From an uncultured Fibrobacter sp. (GTDB lineage Bacteria > Fibrobacterota > Fibrobacteria > Fibrobacterales > Fibrobacteraceae): a stretch of DNA of 64,000 nt. Of this stretch, positions 23,379 to 31,401 are shown piece by piece (the stretch's first letter is position 1; the number at the start of each line of letters is the position of its first letter). Both the position numbers and the translations under genes were made by a program. A model generated the notes under the pieces. The model ran no database searches, was not told the DNA's origin, and worked only from the letters and a program-made list of their open reading frames with translations. The DNA lies in assembly GCA_934699585.1 (NCBI GenBank), contig CAKUWY010000018.1:6174-70173 (forward strand), written 5' to 3'.

Positions 23379-24689
23379 ATGAATTCCGCAGGCATGCAAT
23401 ATCTGGAATCGAGACTGATGTTCGGGATGGTTCCCGGGCTGGAATCTACCTTCAAGATTTGCGAGGCCTTGGGGAATCCGCAAGAATCTTTCCGCACTAT
23501 CCATGTGGTAGGAACCAACGGCAAGGGCTCCTGCAGTTATTACCTTTCGGGGGTGTTGCAGGCCCACGGAATCAGGACCGGACTCTACACCAGTCCGCAT
23601 CTCATAAGCCTGCGGGAGCGGATTCGGGTGAACGATGTGCCCGTCTCTGATGCCGACCTGAACCGCCTCTTTTTGCAGGTGAAAGCCGCCGCCGAAGCTG
23701 CCCGGGTAGAGCCTACGTTCTTCGAGGTGGTCACTGTGGCTGCCTTCCTCTACTACAGGGAACAGGGCGTGCAGGTGGCCGTGCTGGAAGCGGGTATGGG
23801 TGGCCGTCTGGATTCAACCGCTGTCGCCCGCGGGAACATTGCCGTTGTCACCAGCATCGGGCTGGAACATACGGAGGTCCTGGGTGCCACCGAAAGCGCC
23901 ATTCTGCGGGAGAAAATGGGGGTGATGCCGCAAGGGACGGCACAAGGGCCTGATGGGACTGCGCAGGCCAAGACCTTCATCGTGGGCGGTCTTTCTCTGG
24001 AACTGCTGCAGGAGGCAAAAGACTTCGCCGCCGCGGTCGAGGCGGAAATTCTGGTTCCCGAAATCCGTGAAGACATTGAACTGCCCAACTTGGGACGGCA
24101 TTATGTGGAAAACGCAAGCCTCTCCCTTGCTGCAGCGGAACTGTTCTTGCGGCAGGCGGGTGGGGACTTTCCGAATGCAAGGCCCTACAGCGACGGTCTT
24201 GCTCTGGATACCTTAAAGACCCGCTCCTGGCCCGGCCGCATGCAGCAGCTTTTTGACGCTAAAGGATCGCTCCGCTTTATTCTGGACGGTACTCACAATT
24301 CCCATGCGGCAAGACGCCTGGCCGAAACTCTGGACCGCTACTATCCGGGCCAAAAGTTCCCCTGCGTCTTTGGAGCCCTCAAGGACAAGGATATCGAAGA
24401 AATGCTCAGGTTTCTTGCACCCTACGTTTCGGAGTGGCGCCTGGTCCGCACGCCCTACGAGCGTTTCCGCGAACCGTCGGAAATTGTGGCTATTCTTGAA
24501 GGGCTTGGTCAGAAGGTGGCGTCTACTGGATCTCTTTCGAAAGATGTTCTGAACAACATAACGACTTCGCCTGTGCTGGTGACAGGCTCCCTCTACATGA
24601 TAGGGGAGGTCATTGACCTCCTGAAAAATGACTTTGACGGTCTCGCCTTTTTCCGCGGCCTCACGAAAGCCACCAACGAACATCGGTAG
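23379..24689 (+). CDS. folC: Folylpolyglutamate synthase/dihydrofolate synthase
   Basis: The 436-aa Mur-ligase-type enzyme adds glutamate to folates and probably also makes dihydrofolate from dihydropteroate. The ATP loop is GTNGKGS (45-51), followed by TSPHLISLRERIRVN, LEAGMGGRLDST and the C-terminal-domain block DGTHNSHAA. The ATG at 23379 is preferred to a GTG two codons upstream that lies inside the promoter box. A remnant of a second folC 3' end sits 2.3 kb downstream at 27022. Confidence 0.92.
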   Translation: MNSAGMQYLESRLMFGMVPGLESTFKICEALGNPQESFRTIHVVGTNGKGSCSYYLSGVLQAHGIRTGLYTSPHLISLRERIRVNDVPVSDADLNRLFLQVKAAAEAARVEPTFFEVVTVAAFLYYREQGVQVAVLEAGMGGRLDSTAVARGNIAVVTSIGLEHTEVLGATESAILREKMGVMPQGTAQGPDGTAQAKTFIVGGLSLELLQEAKDFAAAVEAEILVPEIREDIELPNLGRHYVENASLSLAAAELFLRQAGGDFPNARPYSDGLALDTLKTRSWPGRMQQLFDAKGSLRFILDGTHNSHAARRLAETLDRYYPGQKFPCVFGALKDKDIEEMLRFLAPYVSEWRLVRTPYERFREPSEIVAILEGLGQKVASTGSLSKDVLNNITTSPVLVTGSLYMIGEVIDLLKNDFDGLAFFRGLTKATNEHR

Positions 24690-24726
24690 CGGGTTACACG
24701 AATTTGTCATCCCCGCATCCTTCCAT

Positions 24727-24860
24727 GTCATCCCCGCGATTCCTCTTGTCATCCCCGCGATCCCTCTTGTCATCCTCGCGACCTTCCTTCGTCATCCTCG
24801 CGACCTTCCTTCGTCATCCTCGCGACCTTCCTTCGTCATCCTCGCGAAGGCGAGGATCTG
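24727..24860. repeat. Tandem array of half R3 units
   Basis: Two 21-bp units (GTCATCCCCGCGATTCCTCTT type) are followed by three identical 22-bp units starting at 24769, 24791 and 24813 (GTCATCCTCGCGACCTTCCT plus TC). A complete hairpin CCTCGCGAAGGCGAGG follows. Only the last unit has both arms. Confidence 0.8.
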
Positions 24861-25102
24861 TTTTTTCTTGATTGTGCGCCTCGATTAACAATTCTTTCCC
24901 TCGATGTGTATCTTCCCTCGAGAGCAGAATCACTTCGTTCGACTGCTCTCTCGGGAAGCACACATCTCGGTCAAAAAACTAGCGTTGGCTCTAGTATACA
25001 AGTGCTTTTTCGGGTAAGAACATTTACTATAGGTAAGATTCGTTACTGCAGGCGGAAACTCTTGTGACTGTTAGTCCCTGCGAGTCTCCCCCGAGATGTC
25101 AT
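24854..25102. repeat. R5 repeat, copy 1
   Basis: The 249-bp unit differs from copy 2 by a single base seen (GAGTCTCCC against GAGTTTCCC). It contains hairpin GAGAGCAG...CTGCTCTC with a TCACTTCGTTC loop and an ACACATCTCGG segment complementary to CGATGTGT at its start. No ORF, no terminal inverted repeats. Confidence 0.85.
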
Positions 25103-25290
25103 CTCCGATCCCTCCTACTTGTCATCCCCGCGCCTCCTTCTTCGTCATCCTCGCGAAGGCGAGGATCCACTTGCATTATTCCATTGTCACCCCGGTTCCT
25201 CCTACTTGTCATCCCCGACTTGGTCGGGAATCTCCTTGCCCTTCCCATTGTCACCCCGATCCCTCCTACTTGTCATCCCCGCGAAGGCGG

Positions 25291-25539
25291 GGATCTGTTT
25301 TTTCTTGATTGTGCGCCTCGATTAACAATTCTTTCCCTCGATGTGTATCTTCCCTCGAGAGCAGAATCACTTCGTTCGACTGCTCTCTCGGGAAGCACAC
25401 ATCTCGGTCAAAAAACTAGCGTTGGCTCTAGTATACAAGTGCTTTTTCGGGTAAGAACATTTACTATAGGTAAGATTCGTTACTGCAGGCGGAAACTCTT
25501 GTGACTGTTAGTCCCTGCGAGTTTCCCCCGAGATGTCAT
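25291..25539. repeat. R5 repeat, copy 2
   Basis: Direct copy of 24854-25102 at an offset of 437 bp. It is followed by GTCATACCCGCATCC and R3 units. The near identity implies recent duplication or gene conversion. Confidence 0.85.
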
Positions 25540-25764
25540 ACCCGCATCCTTCCTTGTCATCCCCGCGCCTCCTTCTTCGTCATCCTCGCGAAGGCGAGGA
25601 TCCACTTGCATTATCCCATTGTCACCCCGGTTCCTCCTACTTGTCATCCCCAACTTGGTCGGGGATCTCCCTTCTTTCCCCGCATTTCACAGCTCCTTCA
25701 TTTGGCATTACCGGAAATTTTATATAGATTACAAGCAAACAACCTCCTCATAAAAGGTTTGGAC

Positions 25765-26799
25765 ATGAAAAAGCTTTTCCTTGACGTCACATTTGCGACC
25801 CTGTGCGCCGCATTGCTTGCCGCCTGCGGTGGTGACAGCGGTTCGAGTGCCGACAGTTTAGGTGAATCGTCAAGTTCCAGTGAAATGGATGGTGCTGAGT
25901 CTAGCGATTCCGAAGATCTAAATTCCAACGGCTCCGAAGGTAGCGAAGGTGAATCGTCTGGCTCCGGAGGTGGCGAAAGTTCCGGCAGTGGCGAAGGCAA
26001 TTCGTCTAGCAGCTCCGCAGAGCCGGAATCCAGCGGCTCCGAAGGCGAGGAAGGCTCTTCCGCAAGTGTTCCCGGCGGCAGCAGCGACGCCAGCGTTTAT
26101 GACGCCGATAAGAACACCCTGAAGGACCTGCGCGACGGTCAGACTTACAAGACCATCACCATCGCCCCCGAGGGCACGGACTATTCCGAGGTGTGGATGG
26201 CCGAGAACCTGAACTACGCCTACACCGGCGTACCCTTTTATTATGCCGGCTACACCTCCGATTCCACCAGCTGGTGCTTCGAAAACGACCCTGCCAACTG
26301 CGCCAAGTACGGTCGCCTGTACACCTGGGCTGCAGCCATTGACAGCGTGGGCACCTGGAGCACGAGCGGCAAGGGCTGCGGCTATGGCAAGACTTGTAGC
26401 GTCGCTTCGGCGGGCTCAGTGACCTTGGTGCGGGGCGTCTGCCCCAAGGGGTGGCATTTGCCCAGCTATGATGAATGGGAAGCCCTGATTGTGGCCGTTG
26501 ACGGTTCCATTACGGAATATACGTCTTCAAATACGGCGGGTTCCAAGCTCAAGTCCGTGACAGGCTGGAGTGATAGCGGCAACGGAACAGATACCTTCGG
26601 GTTTTCGGCGCTTCCTGCCTGCCACAGGTACTACGATGGGAGTTACAGCGGCGAGGGTTACTTCGCGAACTTCTGGAGTTCGGCCGAGGACGATAGCTAC
26701 TACGCGTACTTCATGTATTTGGGCTACGGCGACGGCAATGCGAGCCTGGGCTACAACAGTAAGTACTTCGGGTTTTCTGTTCGTTGTCTCAAGGACTAG
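25765..26799 (+). CDS. Lipoprotein with C-terminal FISUMP-type domain
   Basis: The 344-aa protein has a lipoprotein signal (LLAACGG) and a Ser/Gly/Glu linker of about 100 residues. The C-terminal domain matches the Fibrobacter major paralogous (FISUMP) type: VWMAENLNYAY, a CFENDPANCAKYGRLYTWAA block, VCPKGWHLPSYDEWEALI, and FWSSAEDDSYYAYFM ending GFSVRCLKD. Function of the domain is unknown; surface display is likely. The ATG opens the signal peptide, and TATATAG lies about 40 nt upstream. It lies between R5 repeats and a folC remnant, in the most accessory-looking part of the window. Confidence 0.85.
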   Translation: MKKLFLDVTFATLCAALLAACGGDSGSSADSLGESSSSSEMDGAESSDSEDLNSNGSEGSEGESSGSGGGESSGSGEGNSSSSSAEPESSGSEGEEGSSASVPGGSSDASVYDADKNTLKDLRDGQTYKTITIAPEGTDYSEVWMAENLNYAYTGVPFYYAGYTSDSTSWCFENDPANCAKYGRLYTWAAAIDSVGTWSTSGKGCGYGKTCSVASAGSVTLVRGVCPKGWHLPSYDEWEALIVAVDGSITEYTSSNTAGSKLKSVTGWSDSGNGTDTFGFSALPACHRYYDGSYSGEGYFANFWSSAEDDSYYAYFMYLGYGDGNASLGYNSKYFGFSVRCLKD

Positions 26800-27015
26800 T
26801 ATAGAGGCTAGGGGTTAGGATCTAGGATCTAGGGCCGAGGGACTCAAGAAGCGTTGCTATGATTTCCGAGACGCAGTGGTCCGCGCTACGCAGTAGCGCC
26901 AGGACTAGAGTATAGAGGCTAGGGGTTAGGATCTAGGATATAGGGACGAGGGATAGTTTTGAAGGGCGGAAGCACTTTTAGGCTAGGTCTTAGGTGCGCT
27001 GGTTACAGGATGTGT
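26800..27015. repeat. Direct repeats downstream of the FISUMP gene
   Basis: AGTATAGAGGCTAGGGGTTA followed by GGATCTAGGAT occurs twice, near 26800 and near 26910. The copies are separated by a CGCTACGCAGTAGCG hairpin. Similar CTAGGATCTAGG text appears before mraY (about 11990). No gene is seen. Confidence 0.55.
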
Positions 27016-27021
27016 CATCTT

Positions 27022-27075
27022 GACGGCTTCGCCTTTTTCCGCAGCCTAACGAAGTCCACCAACGAACACCGATAA
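27022..27075 (+). pseudogene. Remnant of a folC 3' end
   Basis: The sequence reads DGFAFFRSLTKSTNEHR and stop, against DGLAFFRGLTKATNEHR and stop at the end of the intact folC (24636-24689). Most base differences are synonymous, so both copies were once under selection in a full gene. The segment between them carries the FISUMP gene and the R5 and R3 repeats. No upstream part of folC is present. Confidence 0.7.
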
Positions 27076-27345
27076 CTACAGCTTGAACAAGTCTGCGTGT
27101 GTTCCCGTGCGGGTCAGTTCAAGAATAAGGATGTCGTCTTTTTTCTGATAGATTAGTAGCCAGTCGGGGCGTATGTGCAGTTCGCGGTGCCCTGTCCATT
27201 TCCCGCTGAGAGCATGATCGTGAAGATGTTCCCCTAGCGGTTCGTCATTGGCGAGCTTTAAAATAATGTCGGATATTTCTGACATGTCATAACCGCGTTT
27301 TTGTGCACGCTTTAAGTCCTTCCGCATGGCAGAAGTAAAACTCAT
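27076..27345 (-). CDS. YafQ/RelE-family toxin
   Basis: The 89-aa protein has the YafQ pattern: an N-terminal MRKDLKRAQKRGYDMSEI, then ALSGKWTGHRELHIRPDWLLIY and a C-terminal His-containing TGTHADLF. YafQ toxins are ribosome-dependent mRNA nucleases. The ATG at 27345 gives a family-like N-terminus; a GTG at 27381 overlapping the antitoxin stop is an alternative. It lies directly downstream of its antitoxin and ends one base from the folC remnant. Confidence 0.85.
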   Translation of the reverse strand: MSFTSAMRKDLKRAQKRGYDMSEISDIILKLANDEPLGEHLHDHALSGKWTGHRELHIRPDWLLIYQKKDDILILELTRTGTHADLFKL

Positions 27346-27377
27346 GGTATATTTTGTGTTTTGTTTGGGAAAGTCAA

Positions 27378-27659
27378 TCACTTGAGCATTGCCCTCATGA
27401 TGTCGTTGACGGTGTTATAAGTCTTTATCGAAGACGGGTTCTTCCTGTATTTCTCGATGAGCTTGTCGCCTTCTTTCATGGCCTTGATGGTTTCGCGGTT
27501 CGGGCGGTCAATCCCTATTTCGAAGGGGATTTTTCCTTCGCGCAGGACTTGCTTGGTGAACACGTTGTAGAGGCCGGAAATAGTCATTCCGACTTTTTCG
27601 CAGAAATCGGCAATGCCCTTTTTGTCTTCATCGTCCAGTGTGATTGTCAAGTTGGCCAT
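27378..27659 (-). CDS. RelB/DinJ-family antitoxin
   Basis: The 93-aa protein starts MANLTITLDDEDKKGIADFCEKVGMTISGLYNVF, the ribbon-helix-helix N-terminus of RelB/DinJ antitoxins, which bind their operator and neutralise the partner toxin. The ATG at 27659 is chosen on this basis; the frame upstream translates repeat. It is the first gene of the pair. The AT-rich DNA before it (27660-27760) holds GTGTAAATCTCATCATT and repeated CACAT/ATGTG blocks that could be operators. Confidence 0.85.
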   Translation of the reverse strand: MANLTITLDDEDKKGIADFCEKVGMTISGLYNVFTKQVLREGKIPFEIGIDRPNRETIKAMKEGDKLIEKYRKNPSSIKTYNTVNDIMRAMLK

Positions 27660-27914
27660 TTTTACCTCAATTGTGTGATTTTTATGTGTTTCGCACATTA
27701 AAATTACATAAAATTCACTTAAAATACAAGTGTTTTGATGTGTAAATCTCATCATTCGTTGTGTCACTCCTCCGTTTTTAGGGAGCTCTCTGTATAAAAC
27801 GGAGATATAGGCCGAGAAAAGCCTTGTAAAGAATCTTTTTACGATGGAATGAAAGGGAGATGCCCCGTCAAGCGGGGCATGACAAGAGGGAAGGCCCGGC
27901 ATGACAAAAGGGGC

Positions 27915-28215
27915 GACTTCTTGAAGGAAACTCGCAGGGACTAACAGTCACAAGAGTTTCCGCCTGCAGAAACGGTTTAGCCCCAAAAGGTCTTGACCGC
28001 AAAGCACTTGTGAACCAGAGCCGTTCTTGTATTTTTCGACCGAGATGTGTGCTTCCCGAGTGAGCAGTCGAATGAAATGAATCTGTGATTCTGTGAGCGA
28101 CAAGCGCCTGGTATTGACCAGGCGCGGTCGCGAAAGTGAGGCGATTCCGGAGACTTGTTTTTAGCAATAGAGCCGAACGGTCGTTATAGGAAGGCTCACA
28201 TCGAGGGAGAGATTT
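27915..28215. repeat. Diverged inverted copy of R5
   Basis: It contains AACTCGCAGGGACTAACAGT followed by CACAAGAGTTTCCGCCTGCAG, the reverse complement of the R5 right end. Then come ACCGAGATGTGTGCTTCCCG and CATCGAGGGAGAG. Inner segments differ, and a GCGCCTGGTATTGACCAGGCGC hairpin replaces part of the R5 centre. Confidence 0.7.
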
Positions 28216-28221
28216 ATTAAA

Positions 28222-28375
28222 AGGGGTGTTAGGGGCGGAGCTCCTAGGAGAGGGGGTAGCGGATGCGATTAGGAGATCCCCGCCATAATGATGGCGGATC
28301 CTCGCCTTCGCGAGGATGACGAGAAGGGTTGCGGGGATGACGAGTCGCAGAAGCGAGGGGGAGGCTTCCCCCACA
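28222..28375. repeat. R2 repeat with an R3 hairpin inside
   Basis: GTTAGGGGCGGAGCTCCTAG opens the unit and GAGGGGGAGGCTTCCCCC closes it. Between them is an R3 hairpin (GGATCCTCGCCTTCGCGAGG). This is the closest relative of the unit translated within the THUMP methyltransferase gene. It ends at the lgt stop codon. Confidence 0.7.
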
Positions 28376-29245
28376 TTAGGTATTTGCGTCCGCGGTCTTT
28401 GCGGCTTTCTTCTGCTTTACAATCAGCACGATAAGCCAAATAAGACCGGTCAAAATCATGAGGCTGCAGAGCGTCTGGCCGCGGCTCATGCCGAACAGGT
28501 CCACGCGTCCAATGTGGGCGTCGGGCATGCGGAAAAACTCGATGAAGAACCGTGCGGTGCCGTAGCCTATCAGGTACAGGCAGGGCATTTTGTCGTGTAG
28601 GACGGGAATGCGACGCAGGTTGTAGAGTGCTACGAACAAAAGAACGCCTTCGAAAATCATTTCGTAGAGCTGGCTCGGGTGGTGGAGCACCGGCGGGGTC
28701 ACCAGACTGTCTTTTGCCAGCGGGAACCACATGCCGATGGGGCTGGTGGTCACTTCGCCAAAGAGTTCCCCGTTGATAAAGTTCCCCCAGCGGCCCCAGG
28801 TGTAGGCCAGGGGCGCCAGCAGAAAGCACAGGTTCAGGGTTTTCCACAGGTCCATCTTGTTGCGCCTGATGCCGATGATGGTGAATACGGTGCCAAGGAT
28901 TAGCCCGCCGTGGTAACTCATGCCCGAAATGCCCACGAAATGCCCGTTGCTCATGGGAATAAGGATTTCGGTGGGGTTAGCGAGGTAGTAGTCCGCCTTG
29001 TAGAAGAACACGTAGCCAAGGCGCGCCCCGATGATGATGCCCGCGATAATCCAGGTGAAAAGGCTGTCGAACTGTTCCTTGGTGTAGCCCAGGTTTTCTT
29101 TCTTGTTGATGTGGGTCAGGGTCAGGTAGCCCGTGACGAAGGCGAAAATGTACATGATGCCGTACCAGCGCACGGGGAAACTCCCCAGCGTGAATGCGGT
29201 TCCGTCAAAATACGTGGGAATCAGGTTCCACCAGGACAAATCCAT
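28376..29245 (-). CDS. lgt: Prolipoprotein diacylglyceryl transferase
   Basis: The 289-aa inner-membrane enzyme transfers a diacylglyceryl group to the lipobox Cys of prolipoproteins. It has about seven membrane segments and the Lgt signature GRWGNFINGELFG, plus an early RWYGIMY block and SYHGG. It acts on the many lipoproteins encoded in this window. Its start is one base after the stop of the penicillin-binding protein gene, forming an operon with that gene and orn. Confidence 0.94.
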   Translation of the reverse strand: MDLSWWNLIPTYFDGTAFTLGSFPVRWYGIMYIFAFVTGYLTLTHINKKENLGYTKEQFDSLFTWIIAGIIIGARLGYVFFYKADYYLANPTEILIPMSNGHFVGISGMSYHGGLILGTVFTIIGIRRNKMDLWKTLNLCFLLAPLAYTWGRWGNFINGELFGEVTTSPIGMWFPLAKDSLVTPPVLHHPSQLYEMIFEGVLLFVALYNLRRIPVLHDKMPCLYLIGYGTARFFIEFFRMPDAHIGRVDLFGMSRGQTLCSLMILTGLIWLIVLIVKQKKAAKTADANT

Positions 29246-29246
29246 G

Positions 29247-30638
29247 TTACTTTCCTTTCTTGGTGTTCAAATTCTGGTGCGCCCAGTAGTTCATGATCAT
29301 GGCGGCCACCTGGGTGGCGGGCTGGCTGCGGACCTTCTGCAGGTCGTGAATCTGCAAGATGACCACCACGATGGCCTTCTTGGGGTCTTCCTTGGACTGG
29401 GCGAATCCCTTGAACCATTCGTAGCGTCCGTAGGGGTCGTGCCCGTCCAGGGAGCCGGTCTTTCCGCCGATGTCCAGGGCGTTGTAGTTCTTGCGGGCCA
29501 TGTTCCGGGTGGAAATCTGCTTGCGGGCCGTTCCGTTGGTGATGGAGCGGATCATGGCCTGCCTAAGCCCGTAGTAGGTGTTCTCGCTGAAGGAACCCGC
29601 GTTCAGGGCGATGCGGTTCTTGGGAGCGTAGGGCGCGAGGTTTTCGGCCCAGGGGATTTCAAGGGGCTTCTTTGCGAGAATCGCCCGGACCTGTGCCGCC
29701 GCCAAAAGCGGGGTGAGGGTGGTGGATTCGGTGAAGCCGCAGCTTACCTCGGCAAGTCCGTAACCGCTGTCGGGCGGCGTGTAGCTGGAACGGCCAGGGA
29801 TGCCGCTTGGGAAGTTGGTGTTGTAGCCCAGTTTCTTGGCGGCCTCTTTCAGCCTGCTGGCCCCTACGTTCAGGCCTATGAGAGCGAGAGGCGGGTTTGC
29901 GGACATGGCGTAGGCGTCTTGCAGCTCGATGGTTGGGCCCGTGTAGTTTTCCTTGACCCTAAGCTGGTTCTTGTACAGCGTGTGGTAGGAGCCGATCATG
30001 GGGATGGGGGTGTTCAGGGAGTAGCGCTTGCTGTCCATGGCGGCGGCGATGGTGATGGTCTTTGCCAGGGAGGCTGCGGGGAAGGTGTTCTTCACGAAAA
30101 AGTCCGGCGTGCTCTGGACCTTTTCGTCTTTGCGTTCGCCCCAGGCGATAATCTCGTTGGTCTGCACGTCCACCACCAAGATGACGCCGTACATGGGCTT
30201 GAATCGGCGGAGCATGTTGTCGATTTTTTCGGCCAGGAACACGTTTTTCTGGGCCTTGATGTGGGTGGAGTCGATGACCTCGATTTCGGGGGGAACCTCG
30301 GGCGTGACCGCCGCGGTGATGGCGGCCTGGGCGTTGGCCATGTCTTCGGCCTTCTGCTCGGCGGGGGTCAGGGGCGAACCTTCGGCCATGGCGGTTTCGA
30401 GGTCTCTTGCTCCGGAATCGCTTGCGGCGCTGTCGTTGATTGGATTACTGGAGGTGTTGCCTGCGGAGTCGGCGGCAACGAGGGGTGCTTCCGGCGCTTC
30501 GGGGAGCTTTGCGACTTCTTCTTCTTTGCCGCCTCCGAAAATGCAGGAGCCTATCATGAAACAGAGGGTCGCGAATATCCCTAGGGCGATAATGCGGTTG
30601 CGGAGCCGTTGGGCGTAGGGCAGGGGTTGAATGGGCAT
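29247..30638 (-). CDS. Penicillin-binding protein, transpeptidase only
   Basis: The 463-aa protein has an N-terminal hydrophobic segment and an Ala/Glu/Pro-rich linker (about 40-110). A D,D-transpeptidase domain follows with SLAK (catalytic Ser, in PAASLAKT), SAN (AMSANPPLA) and KTG (IGGKTGSLDG). There is no transglycosylase domain and no room for the usual class B N-terminal module, so it is a short form. IGSC at about 28-31 could be a lipobox. It lies 3 nt after orn and 1 nt before lgt. A role in cell-wall cross-linking is inferred. Confidence 0.85.
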   Translation of the reverse strand: MPIQPLPYAQRLRNRIIALGIFATLCFMIGSCIFGGGKEEEVAKLPEAPEAPLVAADSAGNTSSNPINDSAASDSGARDLETAMAEGSPLTPAEQKAEDMANAQAAITAAVTPEVPPEIEVIDSTHIKAQKNVFLAEKIDNMLRRFKPMYGVILVVDVQTNEIIAWGERKDEKVQSTPDFFVKNTFPAASLAKTITIAAAMDSKRYSLNTPIPMIGSYHTLYKNQLRVKENYTGPTIELQDAYAMSANPPLALIGLNVGASRLKEAAKKLGYNTNFPSGIPGRSSYTPPDSGYGLAEVSCGFTESTTLTPLLAAAQVRAILAKKPLEIPWAENLAPYAPKNRIALNAGSFSENTYYGLRQAMIRSITNGTARKQISTRNMARKNYNALDIGGKTGSLDGHDPYGRYEWFKGFAQSKEDPKKAIVVVILQIHDLQKVRSQPATQVAAMIMNYWAHQNLNTKKGK

Positions 30639-30641
30639 CTG

Positions 30642-31196
30642 TTAAAGGGATTCCTTGAAGATGGTCTTGCGGTAGTAGGCCAGTTCGGCGATGCTTTCCC
30701 GGATGTCGTCCAGGGCCTGGTGCTTCTCTTGCTTCTTGAATTCGGGCAGGTTCGGGTACCAGCGGAAGGTCAGTTCCTTGATGGAGCTGACGTCGATGTT
30801 CCTGTAGTTCAGCCAGCCCGTTACCTTGGGCATGTACTTGTACATGAACCTGCGGTCCTGCGTGATGGAGTTTCCGCAGAGCACGTTCAGTTTCTCTTGC
30901 GTGAACGGCTTGATAAAGTCCAGGGTCATCTGGTCGGCGTCGGCAATGGAAAAGCGGGATTTGCGGCAACGGTCGATAAGTCCGCTCTGCTTGTGGTGCT
31001 TGGAGTTCCACTCGTCCATGCCGTTGAATATGTTTTCGGTCTGGTAGATGGCAAGCACCGGGCCTTCGGCGAGAATGTTCAAGTTCGGGTCGGTGACTAT
31101 CGTGGCCACTTCGAGGATTACGTCTTTTTCGGGGTGGAGCCCCGACATTTCCAGGTCCATCCACACCAGGTTCGGTGCGCTTTTAATCTTTGCCAT
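30642..31196 (-). CDS. orn: Oligoribonuclease
   Basis: The 184-aa DEDDh exonuclease degrades 2-5-nt RNA and pGpG. The first acidic motif is WMDLEMSGL, the end motif HQALDDIRESI, and NSITQDRRFMYKYMP matches the Orn middle block. The ATG at 31196 is chosen because it gives the normal N-terminus and because TAGATTTA lies 8 nt upstream. Longer frames would include the promoter. It is the first gene of the orn - penicillin-binding protein - lgt operon. Confidence 0.92.
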   Translation of the reverse strand: MAKIKSAPNLVWMDLEMSGLHPEKDVILEVATIVTDPNLNILAEGPVLAIYQTENIFNGMDEWNSKHHKQSGLIDRCRKSRFSIADADQMTLDFIKPFTQEKLNVLCGNSITQDRRFMYKYMPKVTGWLNYRNIDVSSIKELTFRWYPNLPEFKKQEKHQALDDIRESIAELAYYRKTIFKESL

Positions 31197-31359
31197 AACG
31201 GTGCTAAATCTAGTTTTTTTCAAATAGTTGAGAGCGGATTATGAGCCGATGTTATCTTTTCATCGCATTTTTCTGTCCGTTTTTCACCGGTGGTGTCTTT
31301 TTGTCGCCAACTTTCGTCAAATGATAAATAAAACCATTTAATGTAAGTTTTTTATTTTC

Positions 31360-31397
31360 TATATTAGCCCGCGTTAATTTGTTACACCAATAGGAGC
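31360..31397 (+). promoter_or_regulatory. fabF promoter -10 and ribosome binding site
   Basis: TATATT at 31360-31365 and TAGGAGC at 31391-31397, with the ATG at 31402. Here the box is 36 nt from the start and a clear Shine-Dalgarno is present, unlike the leaderless-type genes. The rest of the 31197-31401 gap is T-rich with no gene. Confidence 0.55.
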
Positions 31398-31401
31398 AAT
31401 T

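Larger units (their letters stand above)
24690..25764. repeat. Repeat-filled gap downstream of folC
   Basis: More than 1 kb without a gene. It holds a tandem array of half R3 units (24727-24860), two near-identical R5 copies (24854-25102 and 25291-25539) and several complete R3 hairpins between and after them (for example around 25140, 25270 and 25580). Open frames through it are repeat translation. Confidence 0.75.

Noticed and set aside
23943..23985. Repeat-derived insert in folC (GTAQGPDGTAQ)
   Set aside because: The short Gly/Gln-rich loop does not match any of the repeat families at the DNA level, so ordinary loop variation is more likely.
24727..24860. CRISPR array
   Set aside because: The 22-bp units abut directly without unique spacers and no cas gene is present.
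24854..25539. Insertion sequence pair forming a composite transposon
   Set aside because: The 249-bp units have no ORF and no terminal inverted repeats, and the segment between them is only R3 repeat.
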